DNA from: Onchocerca volvulus
Lineage: Eukaryota > Nematoda > Chromadorea > Rhabditida > Onchocercidae
Direction of reading: 5' to 3'
NCBI GenBank assembly: GCA_000499405.2
Contig: HG738138.1
Location: 21,896,824 to 21,960,823 of the forward strand
Length of the DNA stretch: 64,000 nucleotides
How positions within the stretch are numbered: position 1 is the first letter of the stretch; each line of letters opens with the position of its first letter. The notes beneath the pieces were generated by a model. It made no database searches. It had not been told where the DNA came from and saw nothing but the letters and a program-made list of their open reading frames with translations. This document shows positions 1 to 12,800 of this stretch, piece by piece. The position numbers were made by a program, and so were the translations under genes.

Positions 1-999
1 GGCCGCCGCCTGTGTTTTACACAAATCCGTTCATCATCGTAATTATTCAATTAAAGAAGATTGCGGCTATGTAGCATTGTTGCAATCAATAACGACTGAC
101 AACTGGCATAGGATTTGTCCTTTGATGCAAATTTTGGGTGTTATTATTTTTGGAGTTATTAGAATTTGCAATATTATGGTACTTTGTAATCGTTGTATGA
201 TGTATAATGTATGCTTTTGCTTCTCTTTTATATTGCATATCTCATTTATTAAGACATCTGAAACTTACTCGTACTATATCATCACTTTGTAAGCTCATGC
301 GATCGAATTCGATGTTCAAAAATATTTGCTGTAGTTATCAGTTTTTTCAGGGTCGTTTTATGATCAGAAACTCAGTTTTCTTCCGAAGGTAGCAAGCGGG
401 TTTATCTTCAAAAGTAAGTATCTCCTTATCATTTATTCCTTGAAATGTTTTCGAAAATTATAATTGGGAAATAATTTGTTCAATGCTTGAAATCTGTGGA
501 GAAGTTGAAGTTGTAGATGTTTTATTTTTTGTTTCTTTTCGACATTTTTTTGGCGGAGCGGTCAAAGGACGAACTTTGTCATTTCTCTTAATACTATGAT
601 CTTTAAAAAATCACATTGCGGAATAAGAATTAATGACTGATTAACGATCATACTTGCAATATCTGTTGCCAAGTTTTCTTCAAAAGTGAATGAAATTCCG
701 TAACTTTTCGAATCTGGAACTCTAGTAGCATTTAAGTTTCTAACAGTATGTTAAGTGAAAGGAAAAGTATAAGCTGCTTCTCAGAGTGAAAAATCAAAGA
801 ACAACTTTATCTGACCAAGTATTCTGGTATGGGTAATATTTTATTTCTCATTCTTCTCTATAAGTGATCTAACTAAACATCTTAATATTGTGAATTAAGT
901 ATTTTCTAAATAATTGGTTTAGATTTTGTAAAATTAAATTAATTGCTGAATTCTGTTCAAAGTAGACTGTGATAAAAATCGAATGTTAATACTGACGTT

Positions 1000-1009
1000 C
1001 ATTTTCCAG
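1000..1009 (+). promoter_or_regulatory. Probable spliced-leader trans-splice acceptor of the EB1 gene
   Basis: A pyrimidine-rich TTTTCCAG ends exactly at the base before the EB1 start codon at 1010, and no coding exon is needed upstream. Nematode mRNAs commonly receive a spliced leader at such a site. Inferred from sequence only. Confidence 0.6.
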
Positions 1010-3666
1010 ATGTCAGTTGTAAATGTATATGCAACATCTGCAACGACAGAGAATCTGTCTCGACATGAGATGCTCATGTGGGTAAACGATTGCTTGCAGT
1101 CAAACTTTGCAAAAATTGAAGAAATGCATACGGGTGCAGCTTACTGTCAAGTAAGACAAAATAAATCTACTGTTTGAATAAAATTCTTTCTTTTTTTTGA
1201 AAGTGATTTTGCAGAAGACCGGTTTTATTTACAATGAAGTCGTAATCATTTCGAGTTCGTTAAGAATCTCATTTCAAAGGTGTGGAATGAGCAAAAATTT
1301 TAGTATGTTTGGCACGAAAAAATCTTGACTTAAATGGTGCTTTGGACTTTTTGAACAATTTTCGTAGTAAACATTCTTTTTTGAAGTTCACAGATTTCCT
1401 GTTTCCTGGTTCAATACAGCTACGGCGGGTGAAATGGAACAGTAGATTAGAATTGGATTGGTTAAGTAATTGGAAATTGCTGCAGACATCATGGAAAACA
1501 CTAGGTGTTGATAAAATTGTTCCTGTGGAGAAGCTTATCAAGGGAAAATTCCAGGTGGGTAATTTCTTCACTGAAGCAGATTTTGCTAAAATAAAAATAT
1601 TGAGAAATTTTTAGATTTTAAGGCAGATTCTTTGCAGGAAGGGTAATAGTATCAACATTGCTTTAACACAATTTTCCAAGATCTGCTGTTTTTGCAGGAC
1701 AATTTTGAGTTTTTGCAATGGTTTAAGAAATTTTTCGATGCTAATTTTGATGGGCACGAATATGATCCATTGGATGCTCGGGGTGGCGAACCATTACCAT
1801 CTGATGTGAAAGCGAATGCGCCTTCGCGAATGCCTGCGAGATCCTCAGCTCCATCTGTCAAGTTAATTTTTATGGAGTCACCAAGAAATGATTATATTGA
1901 TTCTTATATGTTCAAAATCTTTAAAAATAAATCTAGTTAGCGCAGTTTGAAATTTTCATGGGATCCATCACAGATTTATCGTAATTGCAAAAAAAAAAAA
2001 AAAAAAGTAGAACTATGTAGTACTGAAGTATAGTGAATAGAATTACGATTTAAGTTGAGAAAATGCAGTCACTTGTTGCTTTATTAAAGTCCAGGTTTTT
2101 TAAACTAAAAAAATTTGATATATAATATAAGATCTTTTGAAAAACGGATGGAGTTGCATCTGGCTTGAATTGATGCCAATGACAAGGTGTTTCATTAAAT
2201 ATTTTTTCTCATCAAAAAAAAAAAATATTTAATGAAACATTGGGCGATTTCGGTGAATTTTTTTAATGGCTGTTATAGATATAGTATGATGAGAAAAAAA
2301 ATTGCTCCTAACTTATTATGACGATTTATGAATTTTCTGCTGCTAAATTGCTTGCATATTTACCTTTAAAATTTTGCAAGCAGGAAATCCACTCTTTCGA
2401 CGTCAAATGCTTCTATGAATAAAGGTGAAGTGCGAAAGACAGCAGTCGTTGGAGGGAAAGTTAATCCAATTCGAACAGCCGCACCGCCTGCTGCAGCTAC
2501 CGCTGCGAAAGCTGTTGCACACCCCATACAACCTGCAGTAGATCCTCAGGTAAAATTATTTCTTGATGAAATTTCAAGAACTAAAAAGAGTACAGTTTGG
2601 TGCTGAACAACCGCCAATAAATTGACTGTGATGATGGAAATTGATTAACGCACTTGTTACTTTCTTAGAAATTATTATATTTTGTTTTTCGAATGTTATA
2701 CTGACTGCTAATAAATCGGCAATTTAATTTCTCTGTTTTTTGAAATACTTATTGCTTATTCCATTATAATAGATAATGGCGAATTTAAAACGCGAATTGG
2801 AGGAAGTCAAGGAACAGGTGGTTGAAAGTGATAACGTGATAGTCAGTCTTGAAAAGGTTATTTGCTATATTATTACGTCAAATTTTTTTAATTTTAAGTA
2901 AAAAAATTAGAGAATTCTGCGACGGTTTCGAATTTATTACTGTAAAAATATTTTGTTTGGCTGCACACGAACTCCAAGTGTATTTTAGTCGATGGTACTT
3001 TACGAATTGAGATGAAAATTTATATGCTTATAATAGTTAGTCAGGTTCAGGTGTCTATCTTTTTAAGTTTAGGAACGTGATTTTTATTTTTCGAAGCTGC
3101 GGCAGATTGAAGTGATATGTCAAGATAATGAACAAATTGGAACTGTTGATGTAGCTCGTGTACTTGCGGTATATATTTCTTCTTCATTGGTTTTATTATG
3201 AGGATAATTTTATTTAGCTTGAATTTTCTTGTATAGGTTTCGCTTCTTTTTATTCATTTTCATTTATGTGTCATGACTACAAAAAATAGGAATAATTTTT
3301 TTGGGAATGTATATTTTAATACTCTACGGTGTTAAATGAAACTTAGTACCCTTAGTTCATGTCATTCTTCATCAAACTATGATTAGTATTGTTTTGAGGT
3401 CTGGTAGAAATATCGGTGAAATTTTTGTTATAAATGAGTTTTGATGATTATGAACGATTAAGAGTAAATAATTTAGACCCTTCCACAAGAAGTATATTCA
3501 TGAATTTAGCTATTTATTGCAAAAAAACTTTTTGCTGTTTCTAATTACATTAAGATTTTTTCTTTCAAACTTAAATGAATGGATTTTGAAGATACTGTAT
3601 GAAACAGAAGAAGGATTTGCGCCACCGGATGAGAACGAGATGGAGAACGGAGATGAAGTTTACTGA
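1010..3666 (+). CDS. EB1/EBP family microtubule plus-end tracking protein, 7 exons
   Basis: Exons 1010-1150, 1387-1554, 1698-1861, 2384-2549, 2773-2856, 3073-3168 and 3592-3666 join in phase to about 297 residues, close to the usual EB1 length. The N-terminal part (exons 1-3) is the calponin-homology domain that binds growing microtubule ends: [42 protein letters not shown] and [16 protein letters not shown] all match the family. A Ser/Ala/Pro-rich linker follows (exon 4), then a coiled coil and the EB-homology motif ([17 protein letters not shown], exon 6). The acidic tail ends in D-E-V-Y rather than the usual E-E-Y/F. C. elegans has several EB paralogues (ebp genes); I cannot tell which is orthologous. 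The start directly follows a trans-splice-like acceptor. Identity is sure, exon edges nearly so. Confidence 0.95.
2188..2239. repeat. Palindromic hairpin in EB1 intron 3
   Basis: TGTTTCATTAAATATTTTTT at 2188-2207 is the reverse complement of 2220-2239, with a 12-base loop. A perfect 20-bp stem is unlikely by chance even in AT-rich DNA because of the TGTTTC end. Confidence 0.6.
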
Positions 3667-3809
3667 AGACAAAAAAAAAAACCAATATTTGAGCAGTAAA
3701 TCATTTTCTCTGTTAATTTTTTTGTTGCTATTTCCAAATAGTTTATATCTTGTTTTTTTTTTCTTTTTTCGTTCTTTTGCTTTTAAATTACCATATTCTA
3801 TTGAAAAGT

Positions 3810-3815
3810 AATAAA
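3810..3815 (+). terminator. AATAAA polyadenylation signal candidate of the EB1 gene
   Basis: A canonical AATAAA lies about 145 bases after the EB1 stop codon and is the first one there. The cleavage site is not visible. Confidence 0.45.
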
Positions 3816-3819
3816 ATTC

Positions 3820-5300
3820 AGTCCACTTTTCCGTTTTAGATGGATTTTTTATTGTCATAATCAATAGTCATTTTAGGCGCTGTTGTAATGTTATATGAAT
3901 TTAAGGTTATTTCATTATGTTAACTAGTGCATATTTTGGGGATTGCTTGTTGATGTTAAAGTTTAGATTTATTCAAGAGTTTATTTTATGTTAATATTCT
4001 GTGAACTTTTATTGTTTTGCATATGTTTTGTAACTTTGAAAAATAATATGTTGAAGATCAAAATTAAACCTTAGAAATCAGAATAAAATAAGAATTCTTG
4101 AATATATGGAATTGTAAAACTATGAATTTCATTTAGTTAAGTGCAAGATGCATTATGGATACATCAATAACATGATTAATTAAAAGAGTCATTTGAGGCT
4201 GTGGGATATTAGCTATCATAATTCCGATTGTCCAGATTTTTTCAGTCATATTTTTAGTCTTTATCAACTGCTGAGACTGTTTGCTGAATTTTTGCATATT
4301 TCTTTATGATAAATTTATATGTGATTCAAAATCTTTTTTTAGTTTTGCTCATTGCTTCATGTAAAATGCATTATTTAATTTTTTATTTCTTTTTTCTTTA
4401 AAGGAAGATGCGGATTTGCTTTGTTTTGAATTGGGATTTGCTAGATTTTAGAAGCTCTGAAGATATTTCTGCAAGAGTTTCATGCATGCGGAATCTCCAC
4501 CTAAGAAGTTTTCGGGAATCTTTCCGTATATTTTGCTTCTTTGGAATTCTCTGAGCTTTTGATTTGCAGGAATTCTTTTTGCATCCCTCGAACTTATTTC
4601 CAGATATTTATTCTGTCGTTTGTATTGTATGCTTGCAATTTTCATTTTTCTGTCTGTTTATTCACGACTTCTTTCATCATCTCAATATTCCTTTTAAGCT
4701 TTCGAATGTTCAGAAAGTCTTAAAATTGATGAGATATTTTATAATTGTTCCTAATTCCTTTATTTCTTCTACGTTCTCATTCGTTTATCACTATATTCTT
4801 TTATTTACCTCCCCTCACTTTAAAATCGGATATTTTTCAGACTAAATTCTTTTTAATTTTCACTGTAATTGCAGTTCTCATCTGGATAAATGTTATTCAT
4901 AGTTTTTGTTATTAGAACTTTGGGGTTAATTCCCACGGAATGTAACAAAATTGCCGTTGCTCAAATCGTATCAGTAAATTACCGCAAGGACAATTTCTTG
5001 CTTTTATATATTTATGTGGAATAGAGCGGAATTCGGCCTTTTTTATTCCAAGTTGTGGTTCCGTATTTTTATTCATATTTTATGTTTCTTATAGATTTAT
5101 TTTCATAAAGCATAAATTGGAATAGTATGGACATTAACATTAGAAGTGCGTGATGTTATGCTTTGTTGCATCCAGATGAATTTCAAAATAATGAAATCTA
5201 GCAACCGAATATGAGATTATAAGCAACAAATCGATCAGTGTGGGCAGTGATTTATGCATATAGATTTCCAGAATTTTATATTCTTTCATGTTTTTCATAT
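3820..5300. other. Intergenic, nothing recognised
   Basis: AT-rich stretch between EB1 and LSM5. The open frames near 4450-4850 have low-complexity composition, no family resemblance and no matching splice structure. Confidence 0.6.
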
Positions 5301-5304
5301 TATA

Positions 5305-5313
5305 TTTTTCCAG
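5305..5313 (+). promoter_or_regulatory. Probable trans-splice acceptor of LSM5
   Basis: TTTTTCCAG lies two bases before the LSM5 start codon at 5316, the same arrangement as at EB1. Confidence 0.55.
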
Positions 5314-5315
5314 AT

Positions 5316-8300
5316 ATGTCGAATTCTACATCATCGAATCCCTCAACATTACTACCGTTGGAATTAGTAGACAAGTGTATTGGCTCCAGAATTTGGGTTA
5401 TTATGAAAGGTTAGTTAAAATAATCAAAATTAAGATGAAAATTCATTGATATCTGAATCAATCCGTATTATACAGTTAGCAGTAGTCAAGCATCCTTGGA
5501 GCAACGAATTTGTTGGTAAAACCGTAATACTTTATAATATAATTATGACGAAATGATCGAAGTATTTTGTATAATAGAAATTTGCAATCAGATAAGTGAA
5601 TTATCCATACCTCGATACAAAGGCCTTTGTTGTCTCCCGATCTATTATAGAACTCGTATGCATTGCCTGAAAAGTTGAAATCCATTTTAATTGTCTGGAA
5701 TGTTATGAGGATTAAAACTTATTGTAAGCATTTTCATATCTTATTCTTTGTCTTGATAACCAAACTCTTTTTATATTGCGCATATTGTAAGCCATTGCCC
5801 ACTACAAAGACCAAATACTATCGATATAAAAAGGAGATTCTGGCGATTATTCGGTATTTTTAATTCCGATTTTTTATAGAACTCATGTTCACTGCCTGAA
5901 GAGTAAATAGGATAAAATAAAGTCATAAAAAGTTCTCTACTGTATAAGCGATCAACTGCAGTCGTGATATTATTTGACTTTTTTTTATTCTATGACTAGA
6001 TGAAGAAGTAAATCCTTCGTCAAACAATAAACTCTTTCTCACAAATATTTATCAGATGTCCGAGACAAGGTAATACGAAGGGCAATATTCCTGTTCTGTT
6101 ATATTCGAAGTGAGCATTATCCAGTTGATATTGCAACAAAAAGGACTATCTCCAATAAAGCTTGGGAATTATAAATGGTGCAAAGGTTAAAAGGAAGAAA
6201 TCAATTAGCCACAATGTGAGTTCAATTTCAAGGAGGATTCCGAAATGAAGAAATGGAAGAGAAAACCATCACGAAGATTATAACTCTTGTTAAAGAGAGT
6301 TTTAAATTTATAACTGGAAGTCGTTTTAGCAAATGGTTAGCAATACTAATGATAATTGTCTGGATTCTCAAGTTCATAAAATTAAGAAAAGAAAGATGGC
6401 ATGGTTACAACCATTATCAATTGAAAAAGATCGACTCACAAGTGGCGACGACTACAAATTATCAGAATGAGTGCTAATTAAACTAGTAAAGATAACCGAA
6501 AAAGAAATAAGCAAATGGGATTTATTCATAACGAAAAAGAGAAATTGTGGAAATCAAAAAGCCATTTGGAGAATTCAGAACTGGACGATGGCAGTAATAC
6601 CCCATCTATCTTTTAAGGCACAAGTCAATAACCGAGCTCTGTCGTGAGTTTTTGTCGAATTCGTTGAAGGTGATGTCAAAAGTAGTAAAATACAGCTAAT
6701 ATTTCGATTGAGGTTGTTAGAAGAAGAACTTGGTTAAGTTGAAGCGAAGAACTTGGTTAAGTTGAAGCGAAATATAAATAAATTGTTGAAAGGAATAGTG
6801 GGTGGTTGAGTAGGATCAAGAAAAATAAGTTGAAAGTTGAAGCGAATCTGGAGTTGTGATGTGTGTAGAAAACTGTGAGAAGCGTGGAGTTGATGGTAGG
6901 GTTTTATTTCATATAAAATGATATCTCGTTCAATTCAATAAAGCTTATAAGGATTAACAAGTGGGAGTGTTTAAGTTTCACATCTGGTTTCCAAATGGGA
7001 AGATTAAGAAGTGAAAATGAATATAAATGTAAATTTAATACAATTAGCGGTTGATATCAAAGGAGATTACTGTATGATATAAATATATAGATGTGAATAT
7101 GGAAGTTAGAATTGTACATATGCGAACATAGATATATGAAATTCACATATGTGATAATGGTTAAATGAGATGCACATATGTGTGGATGGATGAATGACTT
7201 GTACATATGTGATTATCGGCTAACATCAAAAAAATTGAAATCAAATCTTAAAGAATTTTGTCGGAGTTTCGCGAGATCAAAAGAATTCGCGACAAGCTCC
7301 TCATACAACAATAACATGAAGATTTGGTTATGCCGGATTGCGCATATTCTTTCTAAAATGAAACGTAAATTCTGGATACCTAAGGGGAGAATTGAACTAA
7401 AACAATTCCTCAGCAAATGTATGGTTTTTAAATACTGGACACCAAACCATTCCAGCTGTCAGTCATGCCCAGTCTTCCAGAAACTCGAGTCAAACGCTCT
7501 AGAATCTTTGCACATGTTGGTCTGGACTATCTGGGCCCTCTTTCGGTTAAAGTTGATAGTGGCGTAACCAAAAGATGGATAACTCTTTTCAGATGTTTCA
7601 CAATGAGAGCGGTGCAGTTAGAAATGGTAGAAAATTTATCTGCCGAAAGCTTTTTGCACGTATTAAGAAGTTTCGTCGCCCAGTGAGGCTATCCTGAGTT
7701 AGTTTTGAATGGTGCCAGTCAAGATATTATGATGCAAAATACCAAACTAATAAATTTCTTAACACAAAAGGGAAGAATACTATATCAAGAGCCCCATGGA
7801 GTGGATGAGTTTATAAAAGTATAGTTGAACTCATCAAAAAAGCAATGAGTAATAACTCTAATAGTGGAAATACAAGATATTCAATGCCCGATCACTGAAA
7901 TTTTGTTGACTAGAAATCATATCCCCCCAATCGATTTTATCTTCTTCAGTTCTTCTCTAGTAAATCCATCTGGTAACTACAATAACCAAATAAATGTACG
8001 CCTTTCAAACCAAGTACCAAAGAAAAACTTATCAATTATTGGTCAAACACTAAGCTTGAATGCATTTTGGGAAATATGGGAAAATGATTAAAGTATTTTG
8101 TATAATAGAATATTTCTCTGACAAATGAATCAATTTATCCTTGTCTCGCTACAAAGGTCTTTTTTTTTCATTTTATGATCTGCTAATAGAGCACATTTGC
8201 ATTGTTTGAAATGTTGAAATCCATATTAATTGTCTGGATTAAGATGAACTCTGGTTTCAAAACCAGTCTAGAATTTTCTCCATTTTTTGTGTCATAACTG

Positions 8301-9816
8301 AATGTTGGCAGTGATAGTTGGGTAAGAAAATTACTCTAATGGAGTCATTCTTCATTTAACGATTAGTTCTCTTATCTCATCTTTGCTTAATTGCTGAAGA
8401 ATTAACTCGAAATCATCTTTATATATAATTAGAGTTACAACAAATTCTTTGCTGTCATACATTAATTCAAAAATCTATCCCGTTGACGACTAGCGCACAT
8501 TTCACTTTCTCTTCTTTTGCGGGTCGTGATTCTCTGTATGAAATCCAGTCAGTTTCTATTGACTGATTCGAAACTGCCAATGTATAATTAGAGCAGACTA
8601 ATTTTTTTGTTTGATGATCCTTCTCTTGGCCTCGTATTGTATTGTTTGCAGTTTGGTGCTTGCTGATTTGAAAGTGTTAGATACAAACTTTCGACTTCTT
8701 CAATGAGCTGTTCCAACTTTCTCCATCGCGATTCAACATTCATCACTAAGTTGGCAGACATTGTTCCGTCTCACGGCAGCAGAATAAAATTTTCGGGAAA
8801 GTTTTTTATATTGTGGCAGAGATGAACCTTGATGAGAGAGGTTTTATTGTTTGACGAAGGATTTATTCGTCTATATTATAAGATAGAATAAAGTCAAAAA
8901 TATCATGATTATAATTGATCGCTTGTTCTATTCGAAATGGATCGAGAAATTGGACTAAATGAGAGAGTTGTGGTTTTTGAGTGGATTGAGTGAGTTGAGT
9001 AACGTGAAATCAGTTCTTCAAGTTCTTCAAATTGGTTAAGTCGAGACTGATCAAAAACCGAATAACTGCCAGAATCTTTTTTTCATATCGATAGTCTTTG
9101 GTTTTTATAGTGAGCAGCGGCTTACAATATGTGAATTATGCAAAGGGTTTGGTTATCAAGACAAAAAATAGGAGATGGGGATGCTTACAATAAGCTTTAG
9201 TCCTTGCAATATTCCAGGCAATTAACATGGATTTCAGCTTTTTAGACAATGCACATGAATTCTGTGAATAGATCGGGAGATGAGACAACAAAGACTTTTT
9301 GCACCAAAATGTGAATAATGATTCATTTACTTCAGAAATATTATGAATTTTTATTATACAAAAAATACTTGGATTATTTCATCATATTTATATCATAAAA
9401 TATTTCGGTTTTACCGACAGGATTATTTCACAGTGACTGTTATATCTCCATTTATAATTTTTTATTTTCTGTCATGATTGAGTATTTTCCAGTTGTCTTT
9501 AGGGACTAAAAAGTGACATGTGTCAATTTATCAAGCGAATTGAAAAATGATGTTTATCCACAACATTCTTCAGAAATTCATATAAAGTTTTGACACTTCA
9601 TTTGATAAATTAGTATATATGAATTTCGTTGCAGGTGAAAAAGAGATTGTTGGAACATTGACAGGTTTTGATGACTATGTTAATATGGTATTAGAAGATG
9701 TTGTGGAGTACGAAAATACAGTTGACGGTAAAAGAGTAACGAAGTTAGATACCATTTTGCTAAATGGTAATCATATCACAATGTTGGTACCTGGTGGCGA
9801 AGGCCCTGAAGTTTAA
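5316..9816 (+). CDS. lsm-5: LSM5, U6 snRNA-associated Sm-like protein
   Basis: Two exons, 5316-5409 and 9635-9816, join in phase 1 to a 91-residue protein, the same length as human LSM5. Near-diagnostic stretches are [36 protein letters not shown] (Sm1) and [20 protein letters not shown] at the C terminus (Sm2 plus tail). LSM5 is one subunit of the heptameric LSm rings: LSm2-8 binds the U6 snRNA 3' end in the nucleus and LSm1-7 promotes mRNA decapping in the cytoplasm. The single intron is about 4.2 kb, very long beside a 273-nt coding region, and carries decayed retrotransposon sequence. Both splice sites are canonical (GTTAGT donor, TTTCGTTGCAG acceptor), so the gene appears intact. Confidence 0.97.
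5510..6050 (+). repeat. LTR-like block, left copy
   Basis: Matches in inverted orientation the block at about 8830-9425 and directly the fragment at 8083-8260. The outer end reads TGTTGGTAAAACC, beginning with TG as an LTR would. Boundaries are approximate. Confidence 0.6.
6253..6477 (+). other. Open frame with one hydrophobic segment inside the element cluster, unrecognised
   Basis: A 74-codon frame holds a strongly hydrophobic stretch ([15 protein letters not shown]) flanked by basic residues. It lies between the left LTR-like block and the integrase remnant. It could be leftover element coding sequence or chance. No family was recognised. Confidence 0.25.
7211..7830 (+). pseudogene. BEL/Pao-type integrase fragment, broken
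   Basis: Frames carry the pattern seen just before and within BEL/Pao integrase: a FWIPKGR-like segment followed by a zinc-binding region, then [10 protein letters not shown] and [10 protein letters not shown]. It is not functional: the frame shifts around 7450-7470, there is an in-frame TGA at about 7683 (after CAG) and further stops. No gag, protease or reverse transcriptase is joined to it on this strand. Confidence 0.7.
8083..8260 (+). repeat. Partial LTR-like copy (3' LTR position)
   Basis: Begins AGTATTTTGTATAATAGAA and runs parallel to about 5560-5700 with many substitutions. It lies downstream of the integrase remnant, where a 3' LTR would be expected. Confidence 0.55.
8588..8761 (-). 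pseudogene. Gag-like N-terminal fragment of a retroelement, minus strand
   Basis: Reading leftward from an ATG at 8761 gives a 57-codon frame with a charged, helical N terminus ([18 protein letters not shown]) that stops at 8588. It follows the inner end of the minus-strand LTR-like block, the place of a gag start. The match is to the general style of BEL gag, not to a specific protein. Confidence 0.4.
8830..9425 (-). repeat. LTR-like block, right copy (inverted)
   Basis: Reverse complement of the 5510-6050 block, with clear collinear matches at its inner end (8841-8905), middle (9050-9210) and outer end (GGTTTTACC near 9410). Divergence shows it is old. Confidence 0.6.
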
Positions 9817-9829
9817 TTTTTTGTCACAT

Positions 9830-12800
9830 CTGAATTTGTTGTTTTGTTTCTAAAGATGTATTCTGTATAAAGATATTGAATTCGTCATAAACCTTTATAT
9901 TTTATCCCTTCGAGTATTAGAGAATGTATTAGTGATTCTCAATTGTAGTTTTTTCTTTTTTTTTTTTTTTTTGATTTTCTGCTTATTTTGGATCTCTATT
10001 AAATGAAATTTTTCAAAGACTTTTTCCAATTAAATGTTTTCTGCTACCTGGTAAATTACTTTACTCCTAAACACTGAGATCTGCATTTCACTGACAGGAA
10101 AAATATCTTCGAGATTTTATGGTGACTTGAAAAAATTGTGAGCCTAAATATATTTCTCATTTTTTCCGTCTCAATAATTTTAGATTCGAAGAAAAAAATA
10201 TAGCTACGTAAACGATGTGTATTTTAATCAATTATTTAAGAGATACTTTTGGATGGTCTGACTAAAAATCTCTTCCCAAGTATTTTTCCTGATATTCCCA
10301 TGAGGATTATGTTTGAAAAAAGAAAAAAAGTTCACGCAGATTTTCATTATTTGCTAGTAAAACACATACATGTTAAGAAACGATATTTCTAAATTCCCGG
10401 AACTAGCAATGACGAAATGAACGCTACAATAGTGGAGTAACTATCTTCGTCGAATTTTCTCTTTCTATAGCATATTTAAAAGAATCCAATATTCTGTGTA
10501 GTAACCTATGGCAATAACCGTGCATATTTTTCTTTCAATAGTGTTTCATTATAGAAATCATTTCTCAGTTTCATTTCAAGTTTGAAGGTAATAGGTTTCA
10601 TAAAATTTTTAAACATTCATTATCTCTTGAAATAGATGGGAATATCGTTCGTGCTGTTAATTTTAATGGAGGTTTTCAGCACGCGATATGATTTTACAAT
10701 CACAACATCCGAAGAAACATCTGTCCAGAAATATCAACATTATACTCAGTAACTTCGTCTTCTGGATGCATAGTTTCTAAAATATTTCAATCAAAAAAAG
10801 TATTTTAGTGAACGATAAGGAGTTAATCTGTGGCGCTATCTTTAATCCATCGTTCTACGTTGTTTCCTAACACTCGGTTAAACAGATACACGCTGATACT
10901 TGTACTATTAAATTTGTGTTAATTATCATTATTTTTATTATCTAATAAAGTTAATGTTATATTGGTTATTCGTTAAGAATCACGTAGAATAACAAATTTC
11001 TTTTGGGAATTTGGATTAAAATGAATGGGTTTTTGTGAAATGTTCGAATTAACTGTGATTTGTTCTAAGACACTACTTGAAATAAAGTTTAGATATGTAT
11101 GTCTTTTATCTTTTAATTAATTGAAGGGAAAAATAATTTATTTCGATAAGTTAATTTTTGGGAACAAGCAATATTTCAATGTCGTCACAGTATCGTCGGG
11201 AAAGTTTATTGAAAAAAAAAATTTAATAAACATAAAGATTATTAAATTGTTGGAATAAAGTTAATATATTGTGGCTAAGACAAAAGCTGAAAATAAATCT
11301 AAATCGAATCTACTGACACTATTTTAAGAGTAAATGAGTTTTTGAAATTGCTACGGTATCCAACAAATCAAAGGCACCGTTAAAGGCAATTTGCTTCTCC
11401 TTTCTTCCGAAGGATTCTGAGGAAATAAATTCACAGTAAGCATACCATTTTATAATGTGAACATTTCTATTATTTATTTCCAGTATGTAGCAATATTCAA
11501 GTAATCTAGGAATCATATGAATTTCATGCATTTTTTTTTCGAGCATTTTTTTCAATGAATTTTCATTTTTTTAAAATCATCTTTGAACTATGTAGAGAGG
11601 TCATTTCTAAAAGCATTTTCGAATAAAATTCATTTTAAAAAATTGTTTTGCTGGAATTGTATGTGATTAACATATAAAAAAGGCAGGTAAGGAAGGACAG
11701 AGAAGAAGGGATGGTGAAAATCGGAAAATGAATCAGTAGAACGGAGAATAGAAATCTTTTGAAAATCACTTAGCAAAGTTTTACCCCTACGCAGATTCTT
11801 CATGAAGTATTTTTTTAAGTATATCTTATTTAACTTGGCTGTTACTAATTCAATTTTCATTTACTTTAAATGCATTAAATAAACAAAACAACCGCTAAGA
11901 CAAATTTGAGCTATGGTTGCCTTTGCATTTGTTTAAATTTCAGTAAGTTTTTAAATACGAGATTTTATAATAGAATTTGATCTACAATATTTCAGATATT
12001 ACTTGTATATTTATATAATAATAAGCATTAACCGTGTCAAGAATGTTCCTGAGTTATATAAGGGTTCAAACAATTATACATTTCTCAGGATGAATTCTGC
12101 TCTTTCATAAAATTCAAATTGTTCTTATTCTCACTAACTAATTAGCAATTTAACTTTTTATAGTTCACTGAAAGAGAAAAAATGATTAAAAGAACTCCCC
12201 AAAGATATTCGTAAATAATCTTTATTGTTGCTGAATAACTAATATAAGTATCATAAACAGAAATATTAAGAATAAATAATTCATAACTTAATTTTTGAAT
12301 TCTAATTGAAAAAATTTCCAAAAGACTGAGACATATCATCTAATATTTATTTCGAATTTAGGAAATTAAAGTTTTTGTTATGGGGTTTATTAAAAACTGG
12401 TCAAAGGACCATTGAAAAAATAAAGTAAGTTAATGCAACTAATAATGAAATAAGTGAATAATTCAAATTTATCTGAAAAGAAATCAAAAATTAATTTATG
12501 CAAGCTGATAGCTAATTTCGTTTTTCAAAGTCCCTGTCCGATCTGGAAAGGAAGGTTGGTGACAGATGGGACAAGAAATGCTTCTCTTTGCCTTTATCTC
12601 CTATCATATAATTTCATCTATTTGAAATTAATGTTCTCATGAATACTTTTGCTACATTGAATAATTTAACACAAAACACATCTATAGAATCATTTTGGCA
12701 ATAAGCATACAAATTTTTATTGAGTAGGGACAGTCAAGGACGTTCTAAGCCATTCCTTTCAGAAGGCAGCAGTTGTTTTATGAAATGAGCATGATAATCA

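Larger units (their letters stand above)
5510..9425. mobile_element. Cluster of decayed BEL/Pao LTR retrotransposon fragments in the LSM5 intron
   Basis: The intron holds pieces of at least two copies of one element in opposite orientation. A roughly 540-base block at 5510-6050 (+) is matched in reverse complement by about 8830-9425. Both share markers such as GGTAAAACC at the outer end and TCCTTCGTCAAACAATAAA at the inner end. A third, partial copy of the same block lies at about 8083-8260 in the + orientation. Integrase-like sequence lies on + at 7211-7830 and a gag-like start on - at 8761. Layout suggests one + element (LTR, deleted interior, integrase, partial LTR) abutting or broken by a - element (LTR and gag start). 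No reverse transcriptase was seen, so it is non-autonomous debris. Confidence 0.75.

Noticed and set aside
1..75. GC-rich left edge (GGCCGCCGCC) with a short Pro-rich open frame
   Set aside because: Too short to tell whether it is the 3' end of a gene cut by the window or chance.
4448..4845. Overlapping open frames on both strands between EB1 and LSM5
   Set aside because: Hydrophobic low-complexity composition, no splice structure and no family resemblance.
7211..7830. Integrase-like sequence as a functional host or viral gene
   Set aside because: A frameshift, an in-frame TGA and the missing reverse transcriptase show a dead retrotransposon fragment.
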